Shown piece by piece: positions 52,374 through 64,000 of a DNA stretch of 64,000 nt. Source of the stretch: Nilaparvata lugens (Eukaryota > Arthropoda > Insecta > Hemiptera > Delphacidae). Within the stretch, counting starts at the first letter, position 1. Every line of letters begins with the position of its first letter. The stretch lies in the NCBI RefSeq assembly GCF_014356525.2, contig NC_052505.1, forward strand, positions 16,934,135 through 16,998,134, in the 5' to 3' direction. The position numbers and the translations under genes are program-made. Below the pieces are notes generated by a model. It was not told the origin of the DNA, did no database searches, and saw nothing but the letters and a program-made list of their open reading frames with translations.

Positions 52374-53404
52374 CTTTTTTTACTTTTTAGCAACCGTAAT
52401 CATTATCAATAATTGCAATCAAAGAAAATTCTTCCATAATTCAATATTAGAAGAAATTGAAATGTAATGACACATGCACTTCTTAAGTGAATAAAGAGGA
52501 AGACAGTTGGAGAATTTTCCTGTCCAGGTTGTAAACAGTTTTCTGATTGGAAAACGAGACTGGAGAATCAATATTCAAGGGAGATAAAGATTTGTAAAAC
52601 TGTTCCTAATTCAGTTATGAGTTACCCAATATTCTATATGTTTTGTATAATCAAACACATAGGCATGAAACTCAAATTTAATAATTCTTCTAACTGAACC
52701 TTGTAAATCGAAAATGTTCTCAAACTCTGACTAATATGGTCAAATGATATCTTCTACTAAGATATAGTTAGTATAGTTACTATCTTCTACTATAGATATA
52801 GAATAGTATAGTAATTCTATAATAAGAATCCATCCCATGATTAAAGGTAGTGCAGAACACACTACATCAGTTTGGTTGAAGCTACAAGGCAGTCTTTTAT
52901 AATTTTTCAAAATGTCCATCACTGTAGAAGTGAACAGGGACCAACTTAGAAAACCGAGTGAATTACGTATTTACAAGTGCCGAAAAGATGTAAAATAGAA
53001 AATAGATGAAGGTCGTATTCCCATATCTCACCTCCTTCAAAATAGACAGTTAAACTTGGCCTAGTTGTTGGAGTGCACGAATAATTAGGCCTATTGTCAG
53101 TGTCCACATGCTCCTCTACTCACTGATAAAATAGACCAAGAGCTTCTTCCAGTCACATTTACTACTAATTGGCTCTCTTGTTTTATCACTAACTTGTAAA
53201 AGTATTGGTTTCTTTCACTGTGCTGTATATTCATCAATAATTGATTACACGTTGATTAACAATATTATTATTGAAAAGAAATTCTGCACATCTCACGCTA
53301 GAAGGGATAGATGGAGAACAGATTGTTTTGTTATTCCTAATAATTATAACAATAATTATAATAATATAGAATAATATAATAATATAGAACACATTATAAT
53401 AATA
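52374..53404. other. No gene recognised
   Basis: AT-rich. TATAGTTAGTATAGTTACTA and neighbouring TAGTATAG repeats at 52765-52820 form local imperfect palindromes. Confidence 0.5.
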
Positions 53405-54110
53405 TAGAATGGTATTATAATAAATATCGGGGCACCGAGCTTCGCTCGTTATTTATTTATAAACTATTGATAAACAGAGCACAATTCTTTAAAATGATTG
53501 GGGAAGGACTAACAGGCACAGCTCAAAACTGTTTCTTCTCCGAATTTTTATTCATACACTCACTATAAATAGTCCACAAAGTAGGTTATGTTCCATACAC
53601 TTGAATTCAGGTTCAATTTTCAGTCCAAACATTTAAAAACAAAAAAGTTCTAATTTAGATTATTTACAACACAAATTGAATAACAAAATAACACTCACTA
53701 ATCACTTAGAACTATAAAATAATGATTAACTTTGAATATTATGATATACCAGCTCATGTCAACAAATCAGATTATTTTGATCGAGTCAATTAAAATTTTC
53801 AGATTTCTCGCGAGATACGGTGAGCTAATTGATTACACAGCTGATCTCCCACACAGGCGACGAAATTATCATCTGTTTTTCCAAGTATGAATTATCCTTT
53901 TCATGTCCTTCAGGGAGTTTTCCCAGGGATGAGACCTGGTGCAATAGAATTTTTATATCATAAACCTACTATGTTCCAAATTTCGTGAAAATCTATAGAG
54001 CTGTTTTCGAAATCCGTTGAACATAAATAACCAGATGTAAAAATATAAAAATAACCAGATATAAAAATATAAACAGATATACAGAAATTGCTCGCCTAAT
54101 ATAATAGGAT
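53405..54110. repeat. Interspersed repeat
   Basis: Starts near CGGGGCACCGAGCTTCGCTCG (with a GAGC/GCTC hairpin) and ends near ACAGAAATTGCTCGCC. TAATAGGATAATATAGAAC at the right resembles TAATATAGAATGG at the left, a possible target duplication. It contains text shared with 44830-44970. Class not determined. Confidence 0.45.
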
Positions 54111-56522
54111 AATATAGAACGTTTGGTTCCTTTGAAACTTTCATTCAGAATCTCTGCAACGAACAGTTAACCATCCATTTCAACGGTTTCTACGTAGAAG
54201 ATCCTTCCAAACAGCCCTGAGGAAAAATACTCTTGGAGAGAATTCAGTTTCAAAATTTATTTACAAACAACAGAATTGGGTTATCAACATTGCAAGGTCT
54301 ATTAGTGAATCAGCTATTTGGAAATAAGCCAATAAAATATTTTTTCCACAACACGAAAGTCATTGAGATTAATATAACTGGATCAGTTCTTTTCGTTTGG
54401 CCAAATATCAAAAATCGGCAAAGCATTATATTTTCATTCATGAAAAAGCATATATTGATTCTGAAACATCGGATATTTTATGCCCCTCAACTGATTTTCT
54501 GCAATTTTCACTCATATTGTCTCGAAAAATATAAAAATACTGTTATTCAGTTTTAATAATATGTAGTTTCAGCACTCATCATAATATACTTCTAATCTAA
54601 ATAAGAATTCACTTCTCTTAAATCAATTTATCAATTATTATTTTAGAAAATTGATTCTAAACCCATACTTTATTCTTGTATTAAAGACATAATTACTCGT
54701 ATAATATTATACTTTATTGCCAATGAGATGTTACGGATGGTGTCCAATAAAACCAGAACAAGATCATAGACAACATCACGTAGTTGTCATAATACAGACT
54801 GGATAGAATATCATCACCCATTCAACTCAAAGAATAGATAATTGAACCATCATTCATCATTCCTAGGTGAGGAAGAATCGTAGGCTCTTCAAATTAGGGT
54901 TTGAAATGAAAATTAAATACAGAGTAGGACGTACTCAAAGTACACTATCAAGTAACCCGATATTGGATACTGAAGTTCATAACAAGAAGGAAACTTTTCA
55001 TTTAATATGTTGATTACGGAAATTTCAAACCCTAATCTTCTGTAATTGATACGCATATTCATTCATGAAAAAGTTATTGAAGCTTCCCAGGTAGGAGGAA
55101 ATAGAAAAAATGTATCAAAGGAGAACAACAAGTTGGAAGAAGTTGTTATAATCTCAAGATGTGAGACAAGCTGCATTGAGAAGGCACTGTATTATTGATT
55201 TGAGGTTGAGGTCATCAAGTACAGGACTCTTTGTCCAAGGTTCAGTAGTCGGCTTTGGCTTCCCTGCTTCCATTCTGCCCGACAGTAGTTTTCTTTCCAC
55301 AGCTGCAACAGATAAGTTTTGCTTTGAGCGTTTTTGCTCAAAAGTAGACTACTTGTCAATAAACCGTTGGATAACTTATGAAATGATGAAAGATCCTACA
55401 ACGCATATTTCTTAAACTATCCATAATAAAGTTTTAATTAGCGTAAATTTATTGACTCCTCATGTCTGCTAATTGTTAAAAATTGTTATTCCGAACCTCT
55501 GATAGAGACCTGACTACTTGCTTGAGGACAGAACTGTTCGTAATCAATAAGATATTATATCCTACATAACATTACACAGATACTCTAGTAAAATCACGTA
55601 GACCACCATACTGAACATGATCATTCATCGTCTCTTTTTGATATGATAAGATAAATTACTTTTCAATATAATAGTACAAGATCGATGCTATAAATACTAT
55701 AGTAATACCAGAGACAAGAATAATATAGTTATCCTTACTTATCCTTCATCTATGGTATAATACTTAAATACTATAGTAATAGTACAATACTGTAATGAAT
55801 TTTGATTTAGCATTATTATGAACAAAAATATTGAAATACAGGCTTACTCACATTGAGTATTACACCCAGATTTGAAGTTGCGTGAATAATAATTTTTGTA
55901 ACACATACTAAGCTTGACGTAGAGTGAGGATTATATTCCAGCGAAAAATTCATTCTTATTAACTAAGCATGGATTGTTCAATTTATCAATGATATTATTG
56001 GACTAGTGAAAAAGTTCATTAAAATGGGAAAATCAATTGGAAATGATTTCATTAGGAATGATTGATTTTTACAACGAAAATGGAAGTTGAAAAAGCTTGA
56101 AACTCTAGGCCAATGGCAGGCGGTCACAAAGTGTGAGGGGAGTGGCTAGAGTTGATTAATCAATACCTGAGCCAATCAGAAGGCGTTGTAGGTTTCTATT
56201 TAAAAAGGAAGTGCTGATACTGCATCTTTCGCTACTTTAGCTGTATATTCTAAAATTTTGTTCTCATTATGATGCTTTCTCTTCAATGTTAATCTGAATT
56301 AATTAATTTCGTGAATACTGCAATAGTTTCCTCCAATAACTGGTTGATGAGAATGAAACTATGAAGGTATTTTTAGTAAAAGGTGCGCTTTTCTGATATT
56401 GAACCAACTTGGACTCACATGAAAATACAACTCAACTTGAAAATTTATTGTTATCATAATGTAATTGTTACAGGGTAGATGTATTTTTTGTGAGTATCCA
56501 GTCAAATATGAATTATCTAGTG
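54111..56522. other. No gene recognised
   Basis: Frames at 54233-54556 and 55161-55415 have no known motif. AT-rich. Confidence 0.45.
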
Positions 56523-56634
56523 GTGTATAAATAGTGGCCTATCGGTTTCTAATGAAAACTTTGATTTCCGATCATCAAGTGTATAAATAGTGGCCTATCG
56601 GTTTCTAATGAAGACTTTAATTTCCGATCATCAA
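56523..56634. repeat. 56-bp tandem duplication
   Basis: GTGTATAAATAGTGGCCTAT starts at 56523 and again at 56579. The two units differ at only a few bases. Each includes TATAAATA, a good TATA-box match. Confidence 0.85.
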
Positions 56635-59600
56635 GTACTGCAGCATGTAATCCATTATTTTGATTAATAACATTGTAATATAATTGTATTTTTCTGGCTT
56701 CAAAAGAGGCGAATTTATAATATAAAAAATTTTTGAATCAAAGTCCAATGCTATGTCGAACTCTATATTGATTGTTTTGTATTCATGAAATTGATATAGT
56801 ATAAAAATCTGAGAGTAGGTTACAGTTCCGGCTGCCCTTGACTGCTGAGCGCGATCATGTCATGGGAATATTTCTCGCTCGTCTCCTCTATTAAAATGCC
56901 CTTTTAATGATGTTAATCTTGAGTCTGACCTTTCACACTCACTTATCGCACTCGGTTCCGATTCAGAAGTTCGTTGAAAGAAACTAATAAATAATAAACG
57001 GGAAATAAAACCTCGAAAATAAAACAATGTATTTTCAATATCTTCACGCAGCCATAATTCGCCAAATTCTGCGGTTGAGGAAAATGTGAAAATAATCATA
57101 CAATGATAGGCTTTGAGGATTACGGATGGAAGATTGCATAATGGGTTCTTATTCGGCAGGACTTGATCGAGTTCTCAACCAAATTGAATTGTTCCATTGC
57201 TTTTCATTAAGAGACTACTGTTTTTCATTCAAAGGTCACGCAGCATGGCATTGGAGAGAATTTTCATCATTACTTAATACTCTTGTCATAATAGCTGCTT
57301 CCTCAAGTATTTTTTTCGAATGATTCAATGAGTTAATAGACACAGTAGAGACTTTTCTAGTCGAATTAGTCGAACAAACTATTTATACATTTCATTCAAA
57401 TACAAGCTTAGTCGAATCAGTCAAAAGAACTATTTATATAGTATATTTCATTCAAATACAAATACAAATCAATCCATATTTTGTCTATTACAAATGACAA
57501 TACTGATACTACTATTATATTATATTGATTATTCGATTACATATTCAACTCTTTCAGTAAGTCACATGAGATTGAAAATTACACGAAGTCGACAATAAAA
57601 AATTAAACGTTATTTCAAATAATCGTTGTTCATTATTTTGCTTCATCAGCTCATTACTTTTTTCATCAACTTTCAACACGTTTAAAACTACTGTACATCC
57701 TCATATTTTGGTATCGTTGTATCAAAATTTCTAACAAATAGAATTTATGCAGCCTATTTCCTCTTTGAACGAAGTAACTAAAGTTCTAAACTTTAGAACG
57801 CTCTGAAAACTTCAGGTTTAGGCGTTTCGTGAAACTTTACAAGAGAATAATTACTCTCCAACAATCATAATATATCGAATAAAAACATAAAATCGGAACT
57901 TTTTTTATTAATTGACATCGGACACAAGTGAAATGGAGAAAATTGAGAATTAGATGCCTGAGTCATGAAAAATCTCTCCACAGGTGAAGAATGATAATTA
58001 AAGTTCACAAGTAGTCTCATTCTTTCTCGGTAAGTGGCTGGCTTCAACACTTCCAGGGCTTCATAGAAGAAGCAAGTTATAAAATTGGTCATTCCTACAG
58101 TAACAATCATTCAATATTACGGTATCATATATTTCAATCATAAATCGTCAAATTTAATTGTACTTTACATTATTATTTTTACTCAAACTGTTGAATGTGA
58201 TTTGATTCTCCAATAAAAATTTTAAAAAAATCTGCTGTGAGTAGCCAATATTCTCTCAGTACTTCCCTCACCATCCCTCTCTATCATAGTTGAAAAAATA
58301 TTGCATTCCTCTCTCACCCAATTAGACAAACGTGAGTTAATAGTCAAACAGTCACAGTGTCCAATACTTACTTCAGTAGACTTGACATATAATACTAGAT
58401 TACAGCCACAAACAACTACCGCACTAGACCAGATTGCTCTTTAGACCAGGATGGTTGAAGTTTGAAGACCCACTGTGTTAATTGATTGTACAAGAGATAA
58501 ATAATCAATTTAACGGTATCTTCACTCTATGATTTCACATTGTAATACTCTGTTGGTTAAAAGAGGAAAACAAGCACAGTTCTTGATCACTCTTCAGATT
58601 AGAATTGTTCAGATCTGCAGAGCCACACTCAGTCGTATTCGGAGAAAGGGGTTTGAGTATTGTAAAAATATAGTAAGTCCACAAGTGTTGAGTGTCTTGG
58701 AAAGTTTCAAATTGGATATCATGCAAATGCAAGTTTTCAACGATCTATATGTAGAGTGCCATAGAATCTAAATAAAATTGAATATTTTGTAAAGTTTTAA
58801 ATCGTATATTATGCAAATTAAGTGTACTATTGATCTATGGGGAGTGTCAAAGAAGAAACTTTGTTCGACATTGTATTCTCCAATCATGATGCAACTTCTA
58901 AGCGGAATAGCATGTGCATTTATTGTGTTTCACCAGTCGAACCACCTCTGTTGCGAGCATGTGGGGCTTCAATAATTCTAGTCTCATAACTACTACTTGC
59001 TCAGTTCAGCAGCCCACACATCTTCCGAAACACGTAACAAGCTCCCTTTTCACTAGACTGGCTTCGCAGTACTATTCGCTAAACTCTTGCCCTTACATCA
59101 GGACTGAAAGCCGGTTACAGACATCGTTGCAAGTGAACTGAATCTTTCGCCGAATAAATTCCTCTGTTATCTACGTGGAAATTCTTTCACATAAGAATCA
59201 CAGGGACTAAGCTGATTCAATGACTATTATCCAAGAATAAACTACTATATGTGGTAGCTTCAAAACTTGGAAGGATTTATTTACAGTGGGATGAGTTCGA
59301 AGTTCGTAGAAGCCCACGAAAAATGATGATGAAACAGTGATGTGATAAAACTCAGGAGTCCTACATACATTTATTTAACTCATGTTCTTCGACCGAGTCA
59401 AATCTTAGAGGTGTTTCCAGAGAGAGAAGAAGAAGAGAGGATAGTACTCACTATTTCAATTTTTCCTCCCAATAATCATAAGAATGAGATTATTATGGAA
59501 ACCTAGGATATAGATGAACCACTGAATTAGTTTTTTTGGAATTGGAATGGCAGATAGTAGAAGTTGATGAAAGCATAGGTAAGCTGCTCAAACTATCATC

Positions 59601-60831
59601 AAATGAAAAATGTTGATGTATATAAAACGTGAAGAGAAAGCAGAGTAATATTCGCATATTGAGGTAGAAGACTTTAGAGAGTATGTTCATTTCCAGTGCC
59701 AAAGAAGGCAACACCATACACACAAGCTTGGGAATGGCATAAATAACAGTAAACAGCAAAGATACTATTCAAAGGCAATTCATTGATATACTCATCTGCA
59801 TATTTTAAGAAAATTTGGATTCTCATAAGCATCTATTGGAGAGAAACTGGTACAGTCTAGAAGAGTACGAGATTTTCATTTTCACATTGAACGATTCTAA
59901 ATTTCATCATGATTACGTTGTAATCCACTATTCTAGCTTTTTTAATCGCGTTATGCAGTACTTGAGAAGAAGAAGCTTGCGTCCATGAAAAAAAACATGA
60001 TCAACAACTTGAAGAAAGGAAATCAAATGTTGTTGATGATAAATAATTTGTTCCTGTTTGAGAAGGTGCTAAAAATGAAACAACGTTGTTTACAAAATCT
60101 TATAACGGCTACATTTCTAAATAGTATTTGGTAACTGTTTACGGAATCAGTTCTATTTTTTGTACGTCGAAAACAACAAGCAGATAGACGAGTGTTTTCT
60201 ATGAGCCAGCCTATTGTGCCTATCAAACGGTCATGTGTTCAGAACTCGGAAATAGCCTTGATATTGTGTCGAGTATATGGCCTTAACACATTTCTGTTAG
60301 GTTACATGTCGAGAGTAATAATTAGATCCTTAAATGCTCTAAAATCGTCGCGATTGTAAACATGTAGAGTGGAAAGGACATTCTCATCACGCTATTGTCA
60401 CACTTCCTCAAGTCTTCATTGAATTTCAACTCAATTTTAACCGATTTGGAAGGTTGACATCACTCGTCATTTCCAATTACTCTGTGTATTATCATTGAAG
60501 ATGATAGAAATATCAAAATGTCACCAACAGATATGTGTGACAGGGTCGCAGAAAAAGCACGAAATATATACTGAACCGTAGCTTTCCCTAGCAAAAAGGC
60601 GGGTCGGTGATGATTGAATCGAATTATGAAGAATAGTTTTCCAGATTCAATCAACGATTATGTAACTGACAACCAATTACTCACATGGATTCTTTTTATT
60701 CATTCAACTCTCACCGCAATAATAGGATTGATTTTTGTCCACTCCTACTTTCAAATTTGATTTTTATTCATACATAGCGCTAGACAGCATTCTTGTACTT
60801 CGAAGTGAGGTTTTTCAATTTTCCTTACTCT
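56635..60831. other. Long stretch without a supported gene
   Basis: Several frames of 60-90 codons (56860-57323, 57865-58110, 58529-58771, 59493-59759, 60023-60226) lack motifs, homology I recognise or paired splice signals. A diverged duplication of TTTCATTCAAATACAA occurs near 57390 and 57450. A real multi-exon gene with short exons could be missed here. Confidence 0.35.
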
Positions 60832-60969
60832 AGGCCCCGGTCACTCAAAAGACTGTTAAATTTTAATCATGATTGAATGCCTCGAGTACCAATCAGAGAA
60901 GCGTTCTGATTGGTTTTCGTGATATTTAATCATGATTGAAATGTAACAGTCTTCTGTACAAACGGGCCT
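60832..60969. mobile_element. 138-bp MITE
   Basis: Starts AGGCCCCGGTCACTCAAAAG with ACTGTTAAATTTTAATCATG and ends GAAATGTAACAGTCTTCTGT then ACAAACGGGCCT. Inner arms include ACCAATCAGAGAAGCG and CGTTCTGATTGGTT. Related to the composite element at 1182-1415. Confidence 0.75.
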
Positions 60970-60997
60970 CAGTCGTTCTGTTCAGTCCTATGTTTTA

Positions 60998-61872
60998 CCA
61001 TAGAGAAACAATAGCGTAAGTAGATATCCCATGATATAGGGCGTTTATGTCGCAACTTTTACTGTTATCTCAAGCCGATAGTCCTCCACGTAGTTCTTTC
61101 CCGTGAAGCTGTGTGACGCTGGTCATATTGTGCCGTTCATTCACTCTCACCTGGCCAAAACGGTAAAAATCGACAATAATCGACAGACAGACAGACAGAC
61201 AAAAGTTTCTTTATTTCAAAAAAAAATCATTTAAAAAAATAAAACATGCAGTGCTCATTCATTGTAATACAAAAAAACTTAATAACCATTGTGTTTCAAC
61301 ATCATCCTAGAACCTAAATTACCGTATATAAGTAAAAATAAATTTTAAGTAAAGTGTCTAAAATAAAACGAATGCATTGATTTAAATTTCAAATTTTAGT
61401 TTATAAATCTTAATGTGGCTTAATATGTTTCAAGGAAAACGATGAGAAACATAATATTATATTTAAGGAAATGAGCACAATGAATAATATGAAAATGGTC
61501 TGCATGGGCTAGATGCCAGTGCGCAGACCAGAGTAGCTACTTAGACATGTTTTTATAGGGAGAGAATATAGTATCAGAATAATTTAGATTTTTTTATGTA
61601 TAATCTTTTCCTCCTTTTCGTTACTAAATAGGCTTACTTTAATAAAAGAATGAAACTGCAGATATAGGTTCCCTTCAGCACAAAAAATCATCAGTGTTAG
61701 TTTTGATAGTGACTATTGTAATTAGTTGAAATAATATTTTCTGATTTATCTATTCCTAATTGTAGTAAGAAAATCTTTAATTTTACAGTAATCGGCTTGA
61801 GTTAACAGTAAAAGTTGCGACATAAACGCCCTATACCATGGGATATCTACTTACGCTATTGTTTCTCTATGG
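60998..61872. mobile_element. 875-bp TIR element with TTTTA target duplication
   Basis: Left end CCATAGAGAAACAATAGCGT through TCTCAAGCCGAT is mirrored by the right end ATCGGCTTGAGT through ATTGTTTCTCTATGG, about 85-bp terminal inverted repeats. TTTTA occurs on both sides (60993-60997 and 61873-61877), a good 5-bp target site duplication. The interior includes a GACA microsatellite (61181-61201) and no coding frame. Confidence 0.8.
61181..61201. repeat. (CAGA)n microsatellite
   Basis: Five CAGA units inside the 875-bp TIR element. Confidence 0.85.
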
Positions 61873-61964
61873 TTTTACTAAGTGCTTGTTCCTATGTTAT
61901 GCTCGATCGCGAGCGTGACCCTAAGTAGAAGCTAAACATTGATCTGTCCGTTCTGTTCGTACCC

Positions 61965-62190
61965 TAAAGCCACGCACACACACATCGATTTTTGTTTGTA
62001 CGATATTTTCTTATTAATTCGATATGTTCGAATTAATTCTTATTTGTTCGATATGTTCTTATTAATTCTATTACATTAAACGATGATATCAAACAGATGA
62101 TGTTTGCCAAGTTCCGTTTAATCTGATAGAATTCATAAGAACGGCAAAATATCGTACAAACAAAAATCGATGTGTGTGTGCTTGGCTTTA
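61965..62190. mobile_element. 226-bp MITE, GCACACACATCGA family
   Basis: Starts TAAAGCCACGCACACACACA and ends TGTGTGTGTGCTTGGCTTTA. Arms continue with ATCGATTTTTGTTTGTACGA and complement. It includes a local duplication of TTAATTCGATATGTTCG. The right end is shared with or directly joined to the next MITE at 62190. Confidence 0.8.
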
Positions 62191-62369
62191 GGGCCGAAAC
62201 ACACATACCAAGGATCTTCTCAGACTCTAATCGGCACGGCACGACGGGACAAGAAACTCTCCGATTGACTGATTCTTGATACGCCAACCCAATCAGCCAA
62301 TCTGAGAGCTTCCTATTCTGTAGTTCAGTGCCGACTCGTATGAAATAACGCTTCGTGTTTTTCGGCCCT
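62190..62369. mobile_element. 180-bp MITE, AGGGCCGAAACACAC ends
   Basis: Starts AGGGCCGAAACACACATACC and ends CTTCGTGTTTTTCGGCCCT. The interior AATCGGCACGGCACGACGGG and CCAATCAGCCAATCTGAGAG match the element at 44040-44199, so the two share a body but differ at their tips. Confidence 0.75.
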
Positions 62370-62917
62370 TAGTGTGCAAGCATAATGACGCGGCGAAAGT
62401 AGCTTGAGAGTGATGAATGTAATGCATGTATTAAAACAGGTCGAAACATACCACTTCATTTAAAAACATGCTTTACATCCAATACTCTCAAACTTGAAGC
62501 TTTCTTCACCGCTCCACTGTTTGCACCCTTAGAACCGTACTTTAGAAAGTGTCCTTTCAACATAGTATAGCTGAAGATGTGGCAGGTTTTACGATGAAAC
62601 CTGGGTACTGAAATGAAAGTGTTTTTACAAAAAACATGTAGTATTGTCAATATCAGTGTCTTTTCTCTCTCTTGTTTCTTTCTTTCAACACCTTACCAAT
62701 ACCTATGCCATTACTTTGACTTAATTGCTATGTCTAAATGACAAACTGTAAGGTCAACCTAGGTCTTTGTTACGTACACTACTTATCAACCAATAAGAAT
62801 ATGGAAATGATATTATACTGCTCAACAACATTCATAAAATACTATATTCTTGTTGTACCTTGATATTCAAAAAACATTTTACTTGAATGGGCTATTTTTT
62901 AAAAAAATAATAAGAAC
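62370..62917. other. No gene recognised
   Basis: AT-rich, no supported exon. Confidence 0.5.
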
Positions 62918-63091
62918 AATATGAAAACTTGTAGTACCCTTTATTATTTAAAATATTACAATGACTAGTTTCGACCATAACTTAGCTCATTTTCAAGTTA
63001 AAATGTGGAAAATAAATAAACAAGTTGATACTAGTCGAAACTAGTCATTGTAATATTTTGAATAATAAAGGGTACTACAAGTTTTCATATT
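62918..63091. mobile_element. 174-bp MITE, CTTGTAGTACCCTTTATTAT family
   Basis: Starts AATATGAAAACTTGTAGTAC and ends GTACTACAAGTTTTCATATT. Arms are about 60 bp and include ACAATGACTAGTTTCGA and its complement. This is the intact form of the element interrupted at 13808-14920. Confidence 0.85.
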
Positions 63092-63364
63092 AACTCTTTT
63101 GAACTTTGTTCTTATCAAATTGATATTCAGTTATATTAAAACTCTATTACCGAAATGTTCTCTGTGATCTTTACTAGCATTTGGGTCTCTATTTTTAATT
63201 TTGGGTTTTGCATTTGCCTAGTCTCGATCGCGATTCAGTACGATGACATCCAATTGTTTATATCATTTCAAGCTGATTAGAGGCATCCATCGAAACTGAA
63301 AGCACAGAATACAACAAATGCTGTATTCTGTGCTGAAAGTTAAATAGCAACTCACTCATTCTGT

Positions 63365-64000
63365 TTGAACCTTATGGGAGGTGTGAGAGCCTGGCAGATG
63401 ATGAATGTCATTGGTTCTAACAATAAACCAATCAAACGCTACCATATGTTATTAAAACAGTGTGTACAAAATAATAGTAAAGCTCGCTCCGTTTGGCAGA
63501 ATGGATCAGCACGCGAAGCGGTACTTCCGGTTGGCGGAAACCCGGAAATGGAGAGTGTGCTTTGGTGGGTGGGGACAGGGGGGACGAAGACGACCTCGCC
63601 GCAAACTTGGCATTGACGATATGCGCCACCCCCCTCCCGCTCTTCACACCCCACAACCCCCACCCCTCACTGCCAACTGTCCGCTCCAACTGGGCCGAGG
63701 TCTTCCTATCTCTCCCGACATTTTTTTCCTCTTTTATGTAACAGGCCTTTCTTCGTCTTGCTCGACAATAATTAATTGTTGAAAATCTGGTGCAGTCCTG
63801 TTCACCTCCGAAAACATCATCCTCGGAAGCAGGCTGACGTAACCAGCAGATTGATTGAAATTAGTAGTGATTTGAGTGAGGACCATTTTGACGTCGGCCA
63901 CTCGGCCGGTTATCGCATCCAATACTCTCCAATGTCATCACACAATCACAGCCTGTGATTCGATGATAAAATGCTCCATTGTTGGACACTCTGACCTGAA
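63365..64000. other. GC-richer window end, possible unannotated exon or promoter
   Basis: Between 63480 and 63720 the DNA is GC-rich, with overlapping frames on both strands, none with a recognised domain. A minus-strand frame at 63922-63734 (FNQSAGYVSLLPRMMFSEVN) is less skewed but has no family I know. The window ends before this can be resolved. Confidence 0.3.

Overview
The window looks like insect nuclear DNA: AT-rich, gene-poor, with spliced genes (GT-AG introns), many short microsatellites, fragments of non-LTR retrotransposons, tRNA-derived SINEs and a very high density of short inverted-repeat (MITE or foldback) elements. The CIB2 protein is closest, from memory, to Drosophila Cib2. 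Several repeats (the GT-rich element around 13.9-14.8 kb and the TTAAGGCTGTGCAAAGGC foldback at 28.1 kb) are ones I associate with planthoppers such as Nilaparvata lugens. That species call is recollection and was not checked.

Two host protein genes can be supported, both on the minus strand. CIB2 (calcium- and integrin-binding protein) spans 17252-11479 in five exons. All four introns have GT/AG ends and the exons join in phase to 189 residues. An apparently single-exon La-related protein 6 (LARP6) lies at 48362-46776, with La motif, RRM-like domain and C-terminal LSA/SUZ-C motif. Nothing suggests that these two genes act together.

The rest is mostly repeats. From 1 to 10.9 kb there are foldback and TIR elements, a decayed DDE-like transposase gene (7193-9387) split by a palindromic 112-bp satellite and an AT-rich insertion, and 72-bp tandem repeats. 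From 11 to 18 kb lies CIB2, with TIR elements in its introns. From 18 to 34 kb there is gene-free DNA with SINE and LINE pieces and a 609-bp foldback. From 34.4 to 37.2 kb there is a 5'-truncated LINE with a long open reverse transcriptase frame and a (TATC)n tail. From 37.8 to 46.7 kb there are more LINE and MITE pieces, followed by LARP6. From 49.8 to 64 kb there are LINE, SINE and a dense run of four TIR elements at 60.8-62.4 kb.

I found no convincing new multi-gene system. The more interesting signals are structural: long foldbacks, nested and back-to-back MITEs, MITE families sharing an internal core, and a transposase gene invaded by simple-sequence DNA.
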